64,000 bases of DNA from Gordonia bronchialis DSM 43247 (GCF_000024785.1 NC_013441.1:3410001-3474000); one strand, 5' to 3'; counted from the stretch's first letter, positions 37,641 to 46,829 are shown. Notes: generated by a model from the letters alone, not told the origin. A program made the numbers and translations.

Positions 37641-38453
37641 TCAGCGGTGGCGGGACAAGAACTCCACGAGCAGCCGGTTGACCTCGGCCGGTTGCTCGAG
37701 ATACCCGAAGTGACCGGCCTTGGCGACCTCGGCGTACTCGGCGCCGGGAATGGCGTCGGCGACCTCACGCGCGAGCTTCGGCGGCAACGTGCGATCGTCG
37801 GCGAATCCGATCACCATCGCCGGTCGGGTGATTCCCCGATAGGCGGGCAGCCGATTCTGCTCGCGATGATGGAGTTCGAGCTGGGCCCGAACTCCCGGCG
37901 TCACCTTCTGCGGCGAGAAGCCGATGATGTCGAGCCAGTCACGGGCCGACCGATCGTCGTCGAGGGTGTGCGGCGACAGATTCAGATGTGCCGTGATGGC
38001 CGCCTCGTACTCCGGCGGCAGGGTGATCTTGTTGTCGTAGAGCGCCCGCTCTCCGGCGGAGATCGCTTCTTGCAGAGGCGTGTTGCGCCCATAGGTGGCG
38101 ATCATCACGGCGGCGGCGACCACGTCGGGCCGTGCGAGCGCGAGTTCCTGGGTGATGCGTGCACCGAGCGAGGTCCCCACCACCAGCGCCGGTCCCCCAC
38201 CGACGTGCTCGATGAGCGCGGCGGTGTCGGCGACCATGTCGTCGAGGGTGAATCCGTCCGCACACTCCGACGACGGGGCGATCCCCCGGTTGTCGAAGGT
38301 CACCACCCGGAAGCCGGCCTTGACCAGCGCCGGTTCCTGGTGCGCCTTCCACACCCGGCCCGGACTTCCGGTGCCCATCACCATCACCACGAGTGGCCCA
38401 TCCCCGGCCACCTCGTAGGAGAGATCGATGCCGTTGACCCTGGCGACCGTCAC
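37641..38453 (-). CDS. alpha/beta hydrolase
   Basis: A 270-residue hydrolase. The nucleophile elbow is [11 protein letters not shown], the oxyanion region [11 protein letters not shown], an acid is likely in [11 protein letters not shown], and the catalytic His is in [11 protein letters not shown]. The ATG overlaps the stop of the fumarylacetoacetase-family gene by 4 bases, so both are one operon. The pair resembles the C-C hydrolase and FAH enzymes of aromatic breakdown, but the substrate cannot be named. Confidence 0.9.
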   Translation of the reverse strand: MTVARVNGIDLSYEVAGDGPLVVMVMGTGSPGRVWKAHQEPALVKAGFRVVTFDNRGIAPSSECADGFTLDDMVADTAALIEHVGGGPALVVGTSLGARITQELALARPDVVAAAVMIATYGRNTPLQEAISAGERALYDNKITLPPEYEAAITAHLNLSPHTLDDDRSARDWLDIIGFSPQKVTPGVRAQLELHHREQNRLPAYRGITRPAMVIGFADDRTLPPKLAREVADAIPGAEYAEVAKAGHFGYLEQPAEVNRLLVEFLSRHR

Positions 38454-39223
38454 TGCTTGTCCACCACCGGATTCGACAAGGTGCCCAGCCCTTCCACGGT
38501 GACCGAAACCCGTTGTCCGGCAACCATCGGGCCCACCCCTTCCGGGGTTCCGGTCAGGATGACATCACCAGGCAGCAAGGTCATCACGGTCGAGATCCAC
38601 TCGATGATGGCCCCGATGTCGTGCAGCATCAACGATGTTCGGCTGCGCTGGCGAACCTCACCGTCGAGTTCGGTGACGAGTTGCACGTCGGACGGGTCGA
38701 AGGTGGTGTCGATCCACGGACCCAGCGGGCAGAACGAGTCGTACCCCTTGGCCCGGGTCCACTGGCCGTCGGCCTTCTGCTGATCACGCGCGGTGACGTC
38801 GTTGGCCACCGTGTACCCGAGGATCACATCCTTGGCGGCCGAAGCCTTCACGTCCTTGCACGGACGGCCGATGACAACCGCGAGCTCACCTTCGAAGTCC
38901 ACCCGCTCCGAGGACGGCGGCCGGACGATGGGGACCTCGGGGCCGATGATCGAGGTGCTCGGCTTGATGAAGATCACCGGGTTGTCCGGCGCCTCACCAC
39001 CCATCTCCTTCACATGGTCGGCGTAGTTCTTCCCGATGCAGATGACCTTGCTGGCCAGAATCGGGGCCAGCAGACGCACATCGGCAAGCTTCCACGATCT
39101 GCCGGTGAAGGTGGGTGTGCCGAACGGATGCTCGGCGATCTCCTTGGTGACCGCGTCATCATCGGTTCCCTCGATGGAGACGAATGCCACCCCGTCCGGA
39201 CTCGCGATTCGACCTAAGCGCAT
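38450..39223 (-). CDS. fumarylacetoacetate hydrolase family protein
   Basis: A 257-residue FAH-fold protein. The metal-binding motif is in RVDFEGELAVVIGRPCKDV, and KVICIGKNYADHVKEMG and LLPGDVILTGTPEGVGPM are typical. The family splits or isomerises 3-oxo or 2-oxo acids, often at the end of aromatic catabolism; Rv2993c is the mycobacterial equivalent. The start is ATG 39223. A TAGGGT box (39231-39236) lies 7 bases upstream on this strand with no Shine-Dalgarno sequence, so the mRNA may be leaderless. It is divergent from the MFS transporter. Confidence 0.92.
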   Translation of the reverse strand: MRLGRIASPDGVAFVSIEGTDDDAVTKEIAEHPFGTPTFTGRSWKLADVRLLAPILASKVICIGKNYADHVKEMGGEAPDNPVIFIKPSTSIIGPEVPIVRPPSSERVDFEGELAVVIGRPCKDVKASAAKDVILGYTVANDVTARDQQKADGQWTRAKGYDSFCPLGPWIDTTFDPSDVQLVTELDGEVRQRSRTSLMLHDIGAIIEWISTVMTLLPGDVILTGTPEGVGPMVAGQRVSVTVEGLGTLSNPVVDKQ

Positions 39224-39270
39224 GAGGTAGACCCTAGCGCACCAGCGTTTCCCACCTGTCAAGACGCGGG

Positions 39271-39314
39271 TTGGCCGACGGCGCCGCTCGTTCTACAATG
39301 TGAACAATATGTTC
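39271..39314 (+). promoter_or_regulatory. promoter and palindromic operator of the MFS gene
   Basis: A -35-like TTGGCC (39271-39276), 17-bp spacer and TACAAT -10 (39294-39299) point toward the MFS gene. Directly downstream, covering the expected start of transcription, is the palindrome GAACAATATGTTC (39302-39314). The placement suggests repression by an unidentified regulator. Confidence 0.55.
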
Positions 39315-39352
39315 CACTATTTGAGACCGCCACGAGTTACCGGTGAGGTGAG

Positions 39353-40570
39353 ATGACCACGATCGAGGCGGTATCGGTTCGACGACGATGGAGCATGCTG
39401 GCCTGCTCGCTCCTCGCCGCCCTCACCACGACATGCGTGGTCAGCGGAATCGCGTACCTCATCCCGGCCTTGCACACCCAGGCCGGCCTGACGCTGACCG
39501 AGGCGTCGACGCTGGCGGCGATCCCGACCGTCGGACTGATGGTGGCGATCATCGGCTGGGGAATCCTGCTCGACCGATACGGCGAGCGGCGCATCCTGAT
39601 GATCTCGCTGTCGATCAGTTTGGCCGGGGCGGTGGCGGCTGCCGCCGCGGCGTACGCGAATGCCTCCTACGTCGTACTCGGCGCCTGCCTGCTCGTCGGC
39701 GGTATCGGTTCGGGGGCGGCCAACGGTGCGAGCGGCCGGATCGTCGTCGGCTGGTTCCCGGCCGATCAGCGCGGTACGGCGATGGGTATCCGGCAGATGG
39801 CGCAGCCCCTGGGTATCGCGGTGTGCGCACTCACCATGCCGGCCACCGCCGCCGCGCACGGAATCGGTCCGGCCCTGACCATCCCGGCGATCGTGACCGC
39901 TGCCGGATTGCTCGCCGTGATCGTCGGCGTCGTGGATCCGCCCCGGCGGGCCGCCGCACCTCGCGATACTCCGGTGCAGAAGTGGAATCCGTACCGGCAG
40001 AACAGTTTTCTGGCCCGAGTGCATGCCGTCAGCGTGCTGCTGGTGGTGCCGCAGTCGATGTTGTGGACCTTTGTCCCCACCTGGCTGATCGTCACACACC
40101 ACTGGGCACCCACGACGGCGGGCGTGCTGATCACGGTGAGCCAGGTCGTCGGGGCGCTCGGTCGCATCGCCGCCGGACGGTGGTCGGACGCCTGGGCGTC
40201 GCGGATGCGACCGGTCCGGCTGATCGCGGTCGGCGCGGCCGTCGCGATGGCGGCCCTGTCCGTCACCGACTGGCTGGGCAGTTCATGGGCACCGGCCGTC
40301 ATGGTGGTGGCCACGGTGATCTCGGTCGCCGACAACGGACTCGCGTTCACCGCCATCGCGGAGTTCGCGGGCCCGGACTGGAGTGGGCGCGGCCTCGCCG
40401 TGCAGAACACCGGTCAGTATCTCGCCACCGCGGCCACAACGCCCATCTTCGGCGCACTCATTGCCGCCGTGGGCTTTCCGCTCGCTTTCGCGATCACGGC
40501 GCTGACTCCCGTCCTGGCCGCACCGCTCGTCCCCGACGACCCGCCGGTACGCGAGGAACCGGTGACCTGA
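39353..40570 (+). CDS. MFS transporter
   Basis: A 405-residue transporter with about 12 membrane spans. The loop after span 2 reads GILLDRYGERRILM, matching the MFS signature, and a similar GRIAAGRWSD occurs after span 8. GAGGTGAG precedes the ATG. The substrate is unknown; the divergent FAH and alpha/beta hydrolase genes suggest an organic acid, and Rv2994 occupies this place in mycobacteria. Confidence 0.9.
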   Translation: MTTIEAVSVRRRWSMLACSLLAALTTTCVVSGIAYLIPALHTQAGLTLTEASTLAAIPTVGLMVAIIGWGILLDRYGERRILMISLSISLAGAVAAAAAAYANASYVVLGACLLVGGIGSGAANGASGRIVVGWFPADQRGTAMGIRQMAQPLGIAVCALTMPATAAAHGIGPALTIPAIVTAAGLLAVIVGVVDPPRRAAAPRDTPVQKWNPYRQNSFLARVHAVSVLLVVPQSMLWTFVPTWLIVTHHWAPTTAGVLITVSQVVGALGRIAAGRWSDAWASRMRPVRLIAVGAAVAMAALSVTDWLGSSWAPAVMVVATVISVADNGLAFTAIAEFAGPDWSGRGLAVQNTGQYLATAATTPIFGALIAAVGFPLAFAITALTPVLAAPLVPDDPPVREEPVT

Positions 40571-40597
40571 CCCCCGCTGACCGTGCTACGGAACACG

Positions 40598-40744
40598 TTC
40601 ATCGTGCGCCCGATCGCGGTGATCGTGCACAAGGCGTCCCCCGCGATGCACGACGAGCGTGTTCGGCAGCACGATGAACGAATTCGGGTGCACGGTCGAC
40701 GGTTTCGGCCGCACGGTCAACGGCATGGGGTGCGACGGGCGGGC
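40598..40744. repeat. seven degenerate 21-bp tandem repeats
   Basis: Seven consecutive 21-bp units fill the space between the converging MFS and DUF1648 genes: 40598, 40619, 40640, 40661, 40682, 40703 and 40724 are their first bases. The best conserved unit reads TTCGGGTGCACGGTCGACGG with one base before it; GCAC or GCGC recurs at unit positions 9-12. Either strand can be read through as a 7-residue protein repeat, but no start signal supports a gene. Confidence 0.75.
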
Positions 40745-40748
40745 CGGG

Positions 40749-41750
40749 TCACCGAGCAGATCGAGCGGCCACGGTGGCGTTGACGAGCCCTGCCGCGGTC
40801 TCGGCGTCATCGACGACGACGACCTCACGACTTCCGGACCGTCGGGTGATCAGCAGCGCCTGCCCCGACCGGAGTACGAATCCCTTTGCCCCACGGGCCT
40901 CTCCGGCGAAGCCGAAGCGGTATCCGTAGCCCCCGAAGTCGCGCAGCGCACGCACCGTCACCACGTCCGCATGCTCGATCTCGGTCATGGGCACCGTGAT
41001 TCGCGGACGGCCGAGGGTGGCACGGATGACCACCGCATGTCGATCCACGGTGGCCCGTGCCGTGGCGAGCGACACCACGAGGATGCCGACAACCGCGAAC
41101 ACTGCCACCGCGATCCACACCGCGGTCAGCAGCGTGATCACCAGGCCGGCGATCAGCGACGCCACCAGCACACCCAGCAATACGGGTGACATGGTGGTCG
41201 ACTGCGACCACAGGAATCGTTCGGAGGCAGAGATTTTCGCCGTGGGTCGACGACCGCTACGCGTGTCGGCCCACTTCCCCACCGGCGTCCAGCCGGGGAC
41301 GGCCGCCGCCGTCACCACGCCGATGACCGCACTCGTCACGAGCAGACCGATCGTCGGGCCCAATGGAAACGCGGCGTCGGTGGCGTCGGTGAGCCCGCGT
41401 TGACCCGCGGCGACCACCGGAATGGCGCCGCCCACCGTCACGACGACCATGTTCATCGTGCCCAGCACGATCCGGACCAGCGACGCGACGCCCAGGCACA
41501 ATGCCGACGCGAGACCCGCCGCCATTCCGACGACGCCGGTGACGAGCACGATCACCAGTCCGGCCGTCACGGAGGTCGTACCGTCGACACCGTTGGAATT
41601 CCAATGTGACGCAATCAGATCGGGCAGCTCGTCGCGCCACATGGACAACGCCACCACGCCGCACACCGCCACGATCAGGGACGGCACGACACCCACGATC
41701 ACAATGACGGCGCGCTGCGTGCGACTCGGCCCTTGCGCGATCAGACCCAT
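40749..41750 (-). CDS. DUF1648 multi-spanning membrane protein
   Basis: A 333-residue protein with about six hydrophobic segments; the DUF1648 motif IASHWNSNGVDGTTS lies after the first span. The final 110 residues are soluble, with a PH-like look. ATG 41750 is chosen because GAGGAGGT lies 7 bases before it. It is encoded directly after a small GntR regulator, and DUF1648 proteins are often paired with such YtrA-type regulators. Function unknown; cell-envelope stress is a guess from other bacteria. Confidence 0.85.
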   Translation of the reverse strand: MGLIAQGPSRTQRAVIVIVGVVPSLIVAVCGVVALSMWRDELPDLIASHWNSNGVDGTTSVTAGLVIVLVTGVVGMAAGLASALCLGVASLVRIVLGTMNMVVVTVGGAIPVVAAGQRGLTDATDAAFPLGPTIGLLVTSAVIGVVTAAAVPGWTPVGKWADTRSGRRPTAKISASERFLWSQSTTMSPVLLGVLVASLIAGLVITLLTAVWIAVAVFAVVGILVVSLATARATVDRHAVVIRATLGRPRITVPMTEIEHADVVTVRALRDFGGYGYRFGFAGEARGAKGFVLRSGQALLITRRSGSREVVVVDDAETAAGLVNATVAARSAR

Positions 41751-41752
41751 GG

Positions 41753-42100
41753 TCAATACCTCCTCATGATCTCGGCGGACAGGTCTGCCGCCGTCATTCC
41801 CAGACGTTTGGCCGTCTCGACGACACGGTCGATCGCATCGTCGAGTTCGGCACGCGAATCGGCCCGCGGTGACACCACTGCCCCACGGCCGCGCCGCAAT
41901 TCGACGATGCCGTCGTCGCGAAGCTGCTGATAGGCCCGTAACACCGTGTGCACGTTCACATCCAGCGAGACGGCGAGATCCCGTGCCGCCGGCAGCCGGT
42001 CGCCCGGTTCGACCTCTCCGCGCATGATCACGCCACGGACGGCCGCCGCGATCTGTTCGAAGATCGGCGTCCGATCGGAGGGGTCGATCCGGATCAACAC
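41753..42100 (-). CDS. GntR-family regulator, YtrA subfamily
   Basis: A 115-residue regulator with an N-terminal winged helix (IFEQIAAAVRGVIMRGEVEP, RDLAVSLDVNVHTVLRAY) and a short helical tail instead of a large effector domain, as in YtrA. Translation starts at GTG 42100 (the next codon is TTG). There is no Shine-Dalgarno sequence and the -10 box lies 6 bases away, so the mRNA should be leaderless. An inverted repeat covers the promoter, so the protein probably represses its own operon with the DUF1648 gene. Confidence 0.92.
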   Translation of the reverse strand: MLIRIDPSDRTPIFEQIAAAVRGVIMRGEVEPGDRLPAARDLAVSLDVNVHTVLRAYQQLRDDGIVELRRGRGAVVSPRADSRAELDDAIDRVVETAKRLGMTAADLSAEIMRRY

Positions 42101-42106
42101 GCTTTC

Positions 42107-42135
42107 ATTCTATTGTTCTAGTTCAAATAGAACAA
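42107..42135 (-). promoter_or_regulatory. leaderless promoter overlapped by an inverted-repeat operator
   Basis: On the minus strand TTGTTC (42135-42130), a 17-bp spacer and TAGAAT (42112-42107) form a near-consensus promoter, followed by 6 bases and the GTG. The perfect inverted repeat TTGTTCTA/TAGAACAA (arms 42113-42120 and 42128-42135, 7-bp gap) covers the -35 and the whole spacer. Confidence 0.75.
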
Positions 42136-42181
42136 GTGCGATGTGTCTGACGTCCGTCGGACAACATGCAGACAGAACGAA

Positions 42182-42243
42182 AAACCGCGTGTCTCGTCGG
42201 AAACCGCCTTTGTCAGGCGGCTTTCTGGCGAGACACGCGGTTT
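42182..42243 (-). terminator. nested hairpin downstream of leuB
   Basis: An outer 15-bp perfect inverted repeat (AAACCGCGTGTCTCG at 42182-42196; complement at 42229-42243) encloses a smaller CCGCC/GGCGG hairpin at 42204-42220. It starts 42 bp after the leuB stop. It may terminate leuB transcripts or be a structured repeat element; no T tract follows in the leuB direction beyond a short run. Confidence 0.5.
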
Positions 42244-42285
42244 CTGCCCGAGGACACGCCGACGACGTCGGCGGGACATGTCAGC

Positions 42286-43299
42286 TCAGGCGAGACGTTC
42301 GCGAATGCGCTTGCCGACCTCGGCGGTACTCAACGTCGATCCGCCGCGCTCGGCAAGGTCGTCGGCGACGGCCTGCTCGACCCGACGGGCGGCGTCGGAC
42401 TCACCGAGGTGGTCGAGCAGCAGAGCCACCGACAGGATCGCGGCAGTGGGATCGGCTTTTCCCTGTCCGGCGATGTCGGGGGCACTGCCGTGCACCGGCT
42501 CGAACATCGACGGGTTGGTCCCGGTGGCGTCGATGTTGCCCGACGCAGCCAGACCGATACCGCCGCTGACCGCGGCTGCGATGTCGGTGATGATGTCGCC
42601 GAAGAGGTTGTCGGTGACGATCACATCGAAGCGACCGGGGTCGGTCACCAGGTAGATCGTGGCGGCGTCGACGTGGCAGTAGGCAGTGGTGACATCGGGG
42701 AACTCGGTTCCGATCTCCTCGACGGCCCGCGCCCACAGTGAACCGGCGAAGGTCAGCACGTTCGTCTTGTGCACCAGGGTCAGGTGCTTACGACGCTTGG
42801 CGGCACGCTCGAAGGCGTTGCGCACCACACGTTCGACACCGAAGCGGGTGTTGACGCTGACCTCGGTGGCGACCTCCTGGGGAGTGCCCACGCGGATGGC
42901 GCCGCCGTTCCCGGTGTAAGGCCCCTCGGTACCTTCGCGGACCACGACGAAATCGATGTCGGGGTCACCGGCGAGCGGCGTGGGGACACCCGGCAGTCGT
43001 CGCGACGGACGCAGGTTGACGTGGTGGTCCAGCGCGAACCGCATGGTCAGCAGCAGACCGCGCTCGAGCACGCCCGAGGGCACCGACGGATCGCCGATGG
43101 CGCCCAGCAGAATCGCGTCGTGTTCGCGCAGCGAGTCGAGGTCGGCGTCGGTCAGCAGCTCACCGTTGCGGTGATACCGGCGTGCACCGAGGTCGAACTC
43201 GGTGGTATCCACCTCGGGGACAACGGTCTTGAGCACCTCGAGAGCCTCGCCGATGACCTCGGGCCCGATGCCGTCTCCGGCGATGACGGCCAGCTTCAT
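42286..43299 (-). CDS. leuB: 3-isopropylmalate dehydrogenase
   Basis: A 337-residue NAD-dependent oxidative decarboxylase in leucine synthesis. It starts [20 protein letters not shown] and has [35 protein letters not shown] and the metal/substrate segment [20 protein letters not shown], plus [18 protein letters not shown]. The ATG overlaps the serA stop by 4 bases (ATGA), so serA and leuB are translationally coupled. Confidence 0.97.
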   Translation of the reverse strand: MKLAVIAGDGIGPEVIGEALEVLKTVVPEVDTTEFDLGARRYHRNGELLTDADLDSLREHDAILLGAIGDPSVPSGVLERGLLLTMRFALDHHVNLRPSRRLPGVPTPLAGDPDIDFVVVREGTEGPYTGNGGAIRVGTPQEVATEVSVNTRFGVERVVRNAFERAAKRRKHLTLVHKTNVLTFAGSLWARAVEEIGTEFPDVTTAYCHVDAATIYLVTDPGRFDVIVTDNLFGDIITDIAAAVSGGIGLAASGNIDATGTNPSMFEPVHGSAPDIAGQGKADPTAAILSVALLLDHLGESDAARRVEQAVADDLAERGGSTLSTAEVGKRIRERLA

Positions 43300-44891
43300 G
43301 ACAGATCCACCTGCTCGATGAGGGTTGCGCCGACGGCGTCGGCGATCGCCGCCACCACGTCGTCGTCGATCTTGCGTCCCACGCGGAGCACGATCGTTGC
43401 ACCGGCACCCTCGGCGTCCTGGGACAGGCCCGCAGCAAGGATGTCGATGCCGGCGTTACCGAGCAGCGTGCCGATCTTGCCCAGCGAGCCCGGCTGGTCG
43501 GCGTAACTGACCAGCAGGTTGTGACCCTCGGCCCGGAGGTCGAAGTTGCGGCCGTTGATGTTGACGATCTTCTCCACCAGCTGCGGCTCGGTGAGCGAAC
43601 CGGCCACGTTGAGCACCGTGCCGTCGGCGAAGACGGCCCGGACGTCGACGACGCTGCGGTGATTGGGACTCTCGGTGGCCGTGGTGACCTCCGAGGTCAC
43701 GCCGCGCTCGGCGGCCACCGCGGGGGCGTTGACAAAAGTGACCGGATCGTCGAGGACGGCGGAGAACAGTCCGCGCAGCGCCGACAGGCCCAGCACGTCG
43801 ACGTTGCTCGAGGCGAGCTCGCCGCGTACGTCGACGACCAGCGAGGTCGGCGGCTCCTGGCTGATCGCTCCGACGACGACGCCGAGCTTGCGCGCCATCT
43901 CCAGCCACGGGGCGACCTCTTCGTCGACCGCGCCGCCGGTGATGTTGACCGCGTCGGGAACGAAATGTCCGGCCAGCGCGAGTCGCACGCTCTTGGCGAC
44001 GTCGGTGCCGGCGCGGTCCTGCGCCTCGCTGGTCGATGCGCCGAGGTGCGGCGTGACGACCACCTGCGGCAGCTCGAACAGCGGCGAATCGGTGCACGGT
44101 TCGGTGGCGTAGACATCGAGTCCGGCGCCACGTACCTGGCCGGAGTTGATCGCATCGGCGAGTGCCTGCTCGTCGATGAGTCCGCCGCGCGCCGCGTTGA
44201 CGATGACGACGCCCTTCTTGGTGCGCGCGAGCTGCTCGGCGCCGATGAGTCCGAGGGTTTCGGGTGTCTTGGGCAGGTGGACGGTGATGAAGTCGGCACG
44301 CTCGAGCAACTCGTCGAGGCTGACGAGTTCGATGCCGAGCTGGGCCGCGCGCGCCGGCGACACGTACGGGTCGTAGGCGATGACATGGGTCTCGAAGGCG
44401 GCGAGACGAGCGGCGACGAGTTGACCGATGCGTCCCAGACCGACCACGCCGACCGTCTTGCCGAAGATCTCGACACCGTTGAAGGCCGACCGCTTCCAGG
44501 TGTGCGCACGCAGCGTCGCATCGGCCGCCGGGATCTGGCGTGCCGCCGACATCAGCAGCGCGATGGCGTGCTCGGCGGCGGTGTGGATGTTGGAGGTGGG
44601 GGCATTGACCACCATGACGCCACGGGCGGTGGCCGCGGGCACGTCGACATTGTCGAGGCCCACGCCGGCCCGGGCGATGATCTTCAGCTTCTTGCCGGCG
44701 TCGAGGACCTCCTCGTCGACGGTCGTCGCGGACCGGACCAGGATGGCGTCGGCGTCGACGACCGCGTCGAGGAGTTTGGGACGATCCGGTCCGTCCACCC
44801 ACCGCACTTCGACACCGTCGCCGAGCGCCTCCACGGTGGAAGGCGCCAACTTGTCGGCGATGAGGACAACCGGAAGGCCAGCAGAGCTCAC
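43296..44891 (-). CDS. serA: D-3-phosphoglycerate dehydrogenase
   Basis: A 531-residue enzyme that commits 3-phosphoglycerate to serine synthesis. It is the long actinobacterial form: catalytic and NAD domains ([47 protein letters not shown]), an intervening ASB domain and a C-terminal ACT domain ([20 protein letters not shown]) that senses serine. GTG 44891 is preceded by GGAG at 8 bases. The longer frame upstream is not conserved. It is followed by leuB with a 4-base overlap. Confidence 0.97.
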   Translation of the reverse strand: MSSAGLPVVLIADKLAPSTVEALGDGVEVRWVDGPDRPKLLDAVVDADAILVRSATTVDEEVLDAGKKLKIIARAGVGLDNVDVPAATARGVMVVNAPTSNIHTAAEHAIALLMSAARQIPAADATLRAHTWKRSAFNGVEIFGKTVGVVGLGRIGQLVAARLAAFETHVIAYDPYVSPARAAQLGIELVSLDELLERADFITVHLPKTPETLGLIGAEQLARTKKGVVIVNAARGGLIDEQALADAINSGQVRGAGLDVYATEPCTDSPLFELPQVVVTPHLGASTSEAQDRAGTDVAKSVRLALAGHFVPDAVNITGGAVDEEVAPWLEMARKLGVVVGAISQEPPTSLVVDVRGELASSNVDVLGLSALRGLFSAVLDDPVTFVNAPAVAAERGVTSEVTTATESPNHRSVVDVRAVFADGTVLNVAGSLTEPQLVEKIVNINGRNFDLRAEGHNLLVSYADQPGSLGKIGTLLGNAGIDILAAGLSQDAEGAGATIVLRVGRKIDDDVVAAIADAVGATLIEQVDLS

Positions 44892-45216
44892 TGTGATTTC
44901 TCCATAGTGTCGGGACGTGTGGGCGGATCTCGATCTCTCGGACGCCCCCGGCGGCTCGCGCGCTCGCCAGGCAGCGTCCCGACCACACAGCTTAGAGGTC
45001 CGCCGTGCGAGCAAAACAGGCGGTCTACCTCATGGTCGGGCTCCCGTCCGGCTACAGCGAGTGGAATGTGACGGGTATTACGGATAGGTTGCAATGCAAC
45101 CGCGGACCGATTCCGCGGGAGGCGCGGGGTCGCGCGCGGCCGGTACGGTGTGCTTGCGTCGCCTGCCGTGTTCAACGGCAGGCTTTTCGATGCCGACTAG
45201 TGAGAGTGGAGTGTGG
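44892..45216. other. 325-bp divergent intergenic region with leader-type hairpins
   Basis: Between serA and the protease gene I see no gene. The part near the protease holds, in order, the palindrome GGTTGCAATGCAACC (45087-45101), two CCGCGG boxes (45100-45105 and 45113-45118), and a perfect 9-bp hairpin GCCTGCCGT/ACGGCAGGC (45161-45183) followed by TTTT. The last has the form of an intrinsic terminator although no upstream plus-strand gene exists to end there. Confidence 0.65.
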
Positions 45217-45882
45217 ATGATTAGGAAGCTGACAGCACTGTTGGCGGTACTGGCTGCGACAGTGTTGGCCGGCTGGGGGGCGGGTTCAGCAGTCGCCGCA
45301 CCGGCAAAGGCCTATCTCGGTGGCGGCTCGGGAATCCTGGTCCTCAAGGGCGGGAACTCAGCGGCCGCATGCACGCTCACCACCATCGGCCGTTCCAAGA
45401 CCGGCAAGCTCATCGGCATCACCGCGGGCCACTGCGGCAAGCCGGGACAGAAGGTCTACTCCGAGACCTTCCAGGACCGCGGCCAGGTGGGCACCATCAG
45501 TTATTCCACGCCCGATCTGGACATGGCGATCATCGACTTCAACCCGGCCAAGGTGGTCCCGCTGCGCACCGTTCGCAGCGTCACCATCCGCAGCATCGAC
45601 ACGCGGCCGATCGGCTTCCCGACCATCGCGTGCAAGGAAGGCCGCACCACCGGCAGCACCTGCGGTATCGCCTGGTTCTCCGACGGTGACGTCCACCTGA
45701 GCCAGATGTGCGTCATCGAGGGCGACTCCGGTAGCCCCGTGGTCGTCGGCGACCGCCTCGTCGGCATGGTCAACGCCTACTACTTCGTCGGCTGCGTCGG
45801 CCCCGAGACCGGCACCAACATCGGACCGATCCTCAAGCGCATCAGCTCGCTCAACGCCTACAAGGGGTATCACCCGATCTGA
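45217..45882 (+). CDS. secreted trypsin-like (S1) serine protease
   Basis: A 221-residue exported protein. Residues 1-28 form a signal peptide ending AGSAVAA. The catalytic triad is visible: His72 in GITAGHCG, Asp102 in PDLDMAIIDF and Ser171 in EGDSGSPVV. Six cysteines (52, 73, 139, 149, 165, 193) could make three disulfides. The domain is about 190 residues, like small actinobacterial S1 proteases, with no pro-region or membrane anchor. GGAG precedes the ATG by 5 bases. Substrate unknown. Confidence 0.9.
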   Translation: MIRKLTALLAVLAATVLAGWGAGSAVAAPAKAYLGGGSGILVLKGGNSAAACTLTTIGRSKTGKLIGITAGHCGKPGQKVYSETFQDRGQVGTISYSTPDLDMAIIDFNPAKVVPLRTVRSVTIRSIDTRPIGFPTIACKEGRTTGSTCGIAWFSDGDVHLSQMCVIEGDSGSPVVVGDRLVGMVNAYYFVGCVGPETGTNIGPILKRISSLNAYKGYHPI

Positions 45883-45905
45883 CGCGCAGCGCCAGTAAGT
45901 CAGAA

Positions 45906-45944
45906 CGCAGCGCCCCGGGCATCTCGCCCGGGGCTCTGCGTTTG
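45906..45944 (+). terminator. terminator of the serine protease gene
   Basis: Arms 45906-45920 and 45926-45940 pair at 14 of 15 positions (core CCCCGGGC/GCCCGGGG) around a 5-nt loop and are followed by TTTG. It begins 24 bp after the stop codon. Confidence 0.8.
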
Positions 45945-46001
45945 TGTATCTCGGTCTTGGGCAACTCGGTCACGGCCTGCGGGACGGGTAGTCGCAGCGA
46001 G

Positions 46002-46829
46002 TCACCCGAACAACGACGCCTCACGAATACGGTGCAAAACCCGCCCGTCGGAGAGTTCGTCGCGAAGTCCGGGATGTCGCCGGTAGAAGTCGAGGAGCCG
46101 CAAGGTCACCGGGGCACCCAGGCCCGACTCGTCGACGCGAAACTCTGCGGGCCGTTCCGAATATGTGGGAAGGACCGCAAGCCAGGCACCGCCCCGGCGA
46201 TCGCCTTTCATGGGAACGGCCGCGCACCGGGAGAGCTCACGCCAGTCATACCAACATCGCTTCTCCACCACCTCGAATCCGTCGGCCGTCATTCTCATGA
46301 AGGGCTTCTCGCGCAGACTCATGGACAGCGCCCGCCGCAGGAAGACCGGTCCGAGAACGAGTCCGACCCCGGCGAAGTACCACCCTCGAGCGGGCGTGAT
46401 CGTGAGGATCGAAATCCAGCCGTTGATGAAGCCGACACCGAAGACGAGAGCCCCCGTACCCGTGAGCGCGGAGGACAGGATGTCGAGCTTGACCACCCGT
46501 GCGTCTCGCTTGATCTCCAGCGTGTGGGCAGCGAGGCGAACAGCAGAAGGGTCAGACCGCCAGCTGCGGGGCCGCGTCGACAGCATCCATGAGGTTGCCT
46601 CACAAGCAAACCCCCAGGCCATCAATACCGCTGCCGCAACCCCCCACACCATGTGCTGAAGGACGGCAACGACGGCGAATCCGGCCATAGCGGCCGACAG
46701 GACCCCGTAGATCGCCATCCCGCCCACACTGCCCCGGGAGTGATGCCGCCAAGGCCCGGGGACCCCACCGGTACCGGGCCGATCGAACTGCACGTTGCCA
46801 CTCATCTTCCGATCAGCACTCTCCCCCAT
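46002..46829 (-). CDS. membrane protein of unknown function
   Basis: A 275-residue protein I do not recognise. Two pairs of hydrophobic segments (around MAIYGVLSAAMAGFAVVAVL and GALVFGVGFINGWISILTI, with neighbours) surround a basic cytoplasmic-looking loop. The C-terminal 110 residues are soluble and contain MTADGFEVVEKRCWYDWREL, a pattern like bacterial PH domains. Start codons at 46829 and 46805 are both possible; the second has GGAAG directly before it. It follows ilvC on the same strand after 67 bp. Confidence 0.7.
   Translation of the reverse strand: MGESADRKMSGNVQFDRPGTGGVPGPWRHHSRGSVGGMAIYGVLSAAMAGFAVVAVLQHMVWGVAAAVLMAWGFACEATSWMLSTRPRSWRSDPSAVRLAAHTLEIKRDARVVKLDILSSALTGTGALVFGVGFINGWISILTITPARGWYFAGVGLVLGPVFLRRALSMSLREKPFMRMTADGFEVVEKRCWYDWRELSRCAAVPMKGDRRGGAWLAVLPTYSERPAEFRVDESGLGAPVTLRLLDFYRRHPGLRDELSDGRVLHRIREASLFG

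Noticed and set aside
37577..37768. N-terminal extension of gltX
   Set aside because: Pro/Ser/Arg-rich sequence overlapping the next gene; ATG 37576 gives the standard start of the family.
40598..40744. CRISPR array
   Set aside because: The repeats are directly adjacent, degenerate and have no unique spacers; no cas genes are present.
40583..40783. Possible small gene across the 21-bp repeats
   Set aside because: No ribosome binding site or promoter is evident and both strands are equally open because 21 is a multiple of three.
45942..46592. Plus-strand frame of 216 codons
   Set aside because: It lies antisense to a convincing membrane protein on the other strand and has Arg/Pro-rich shadow composition.
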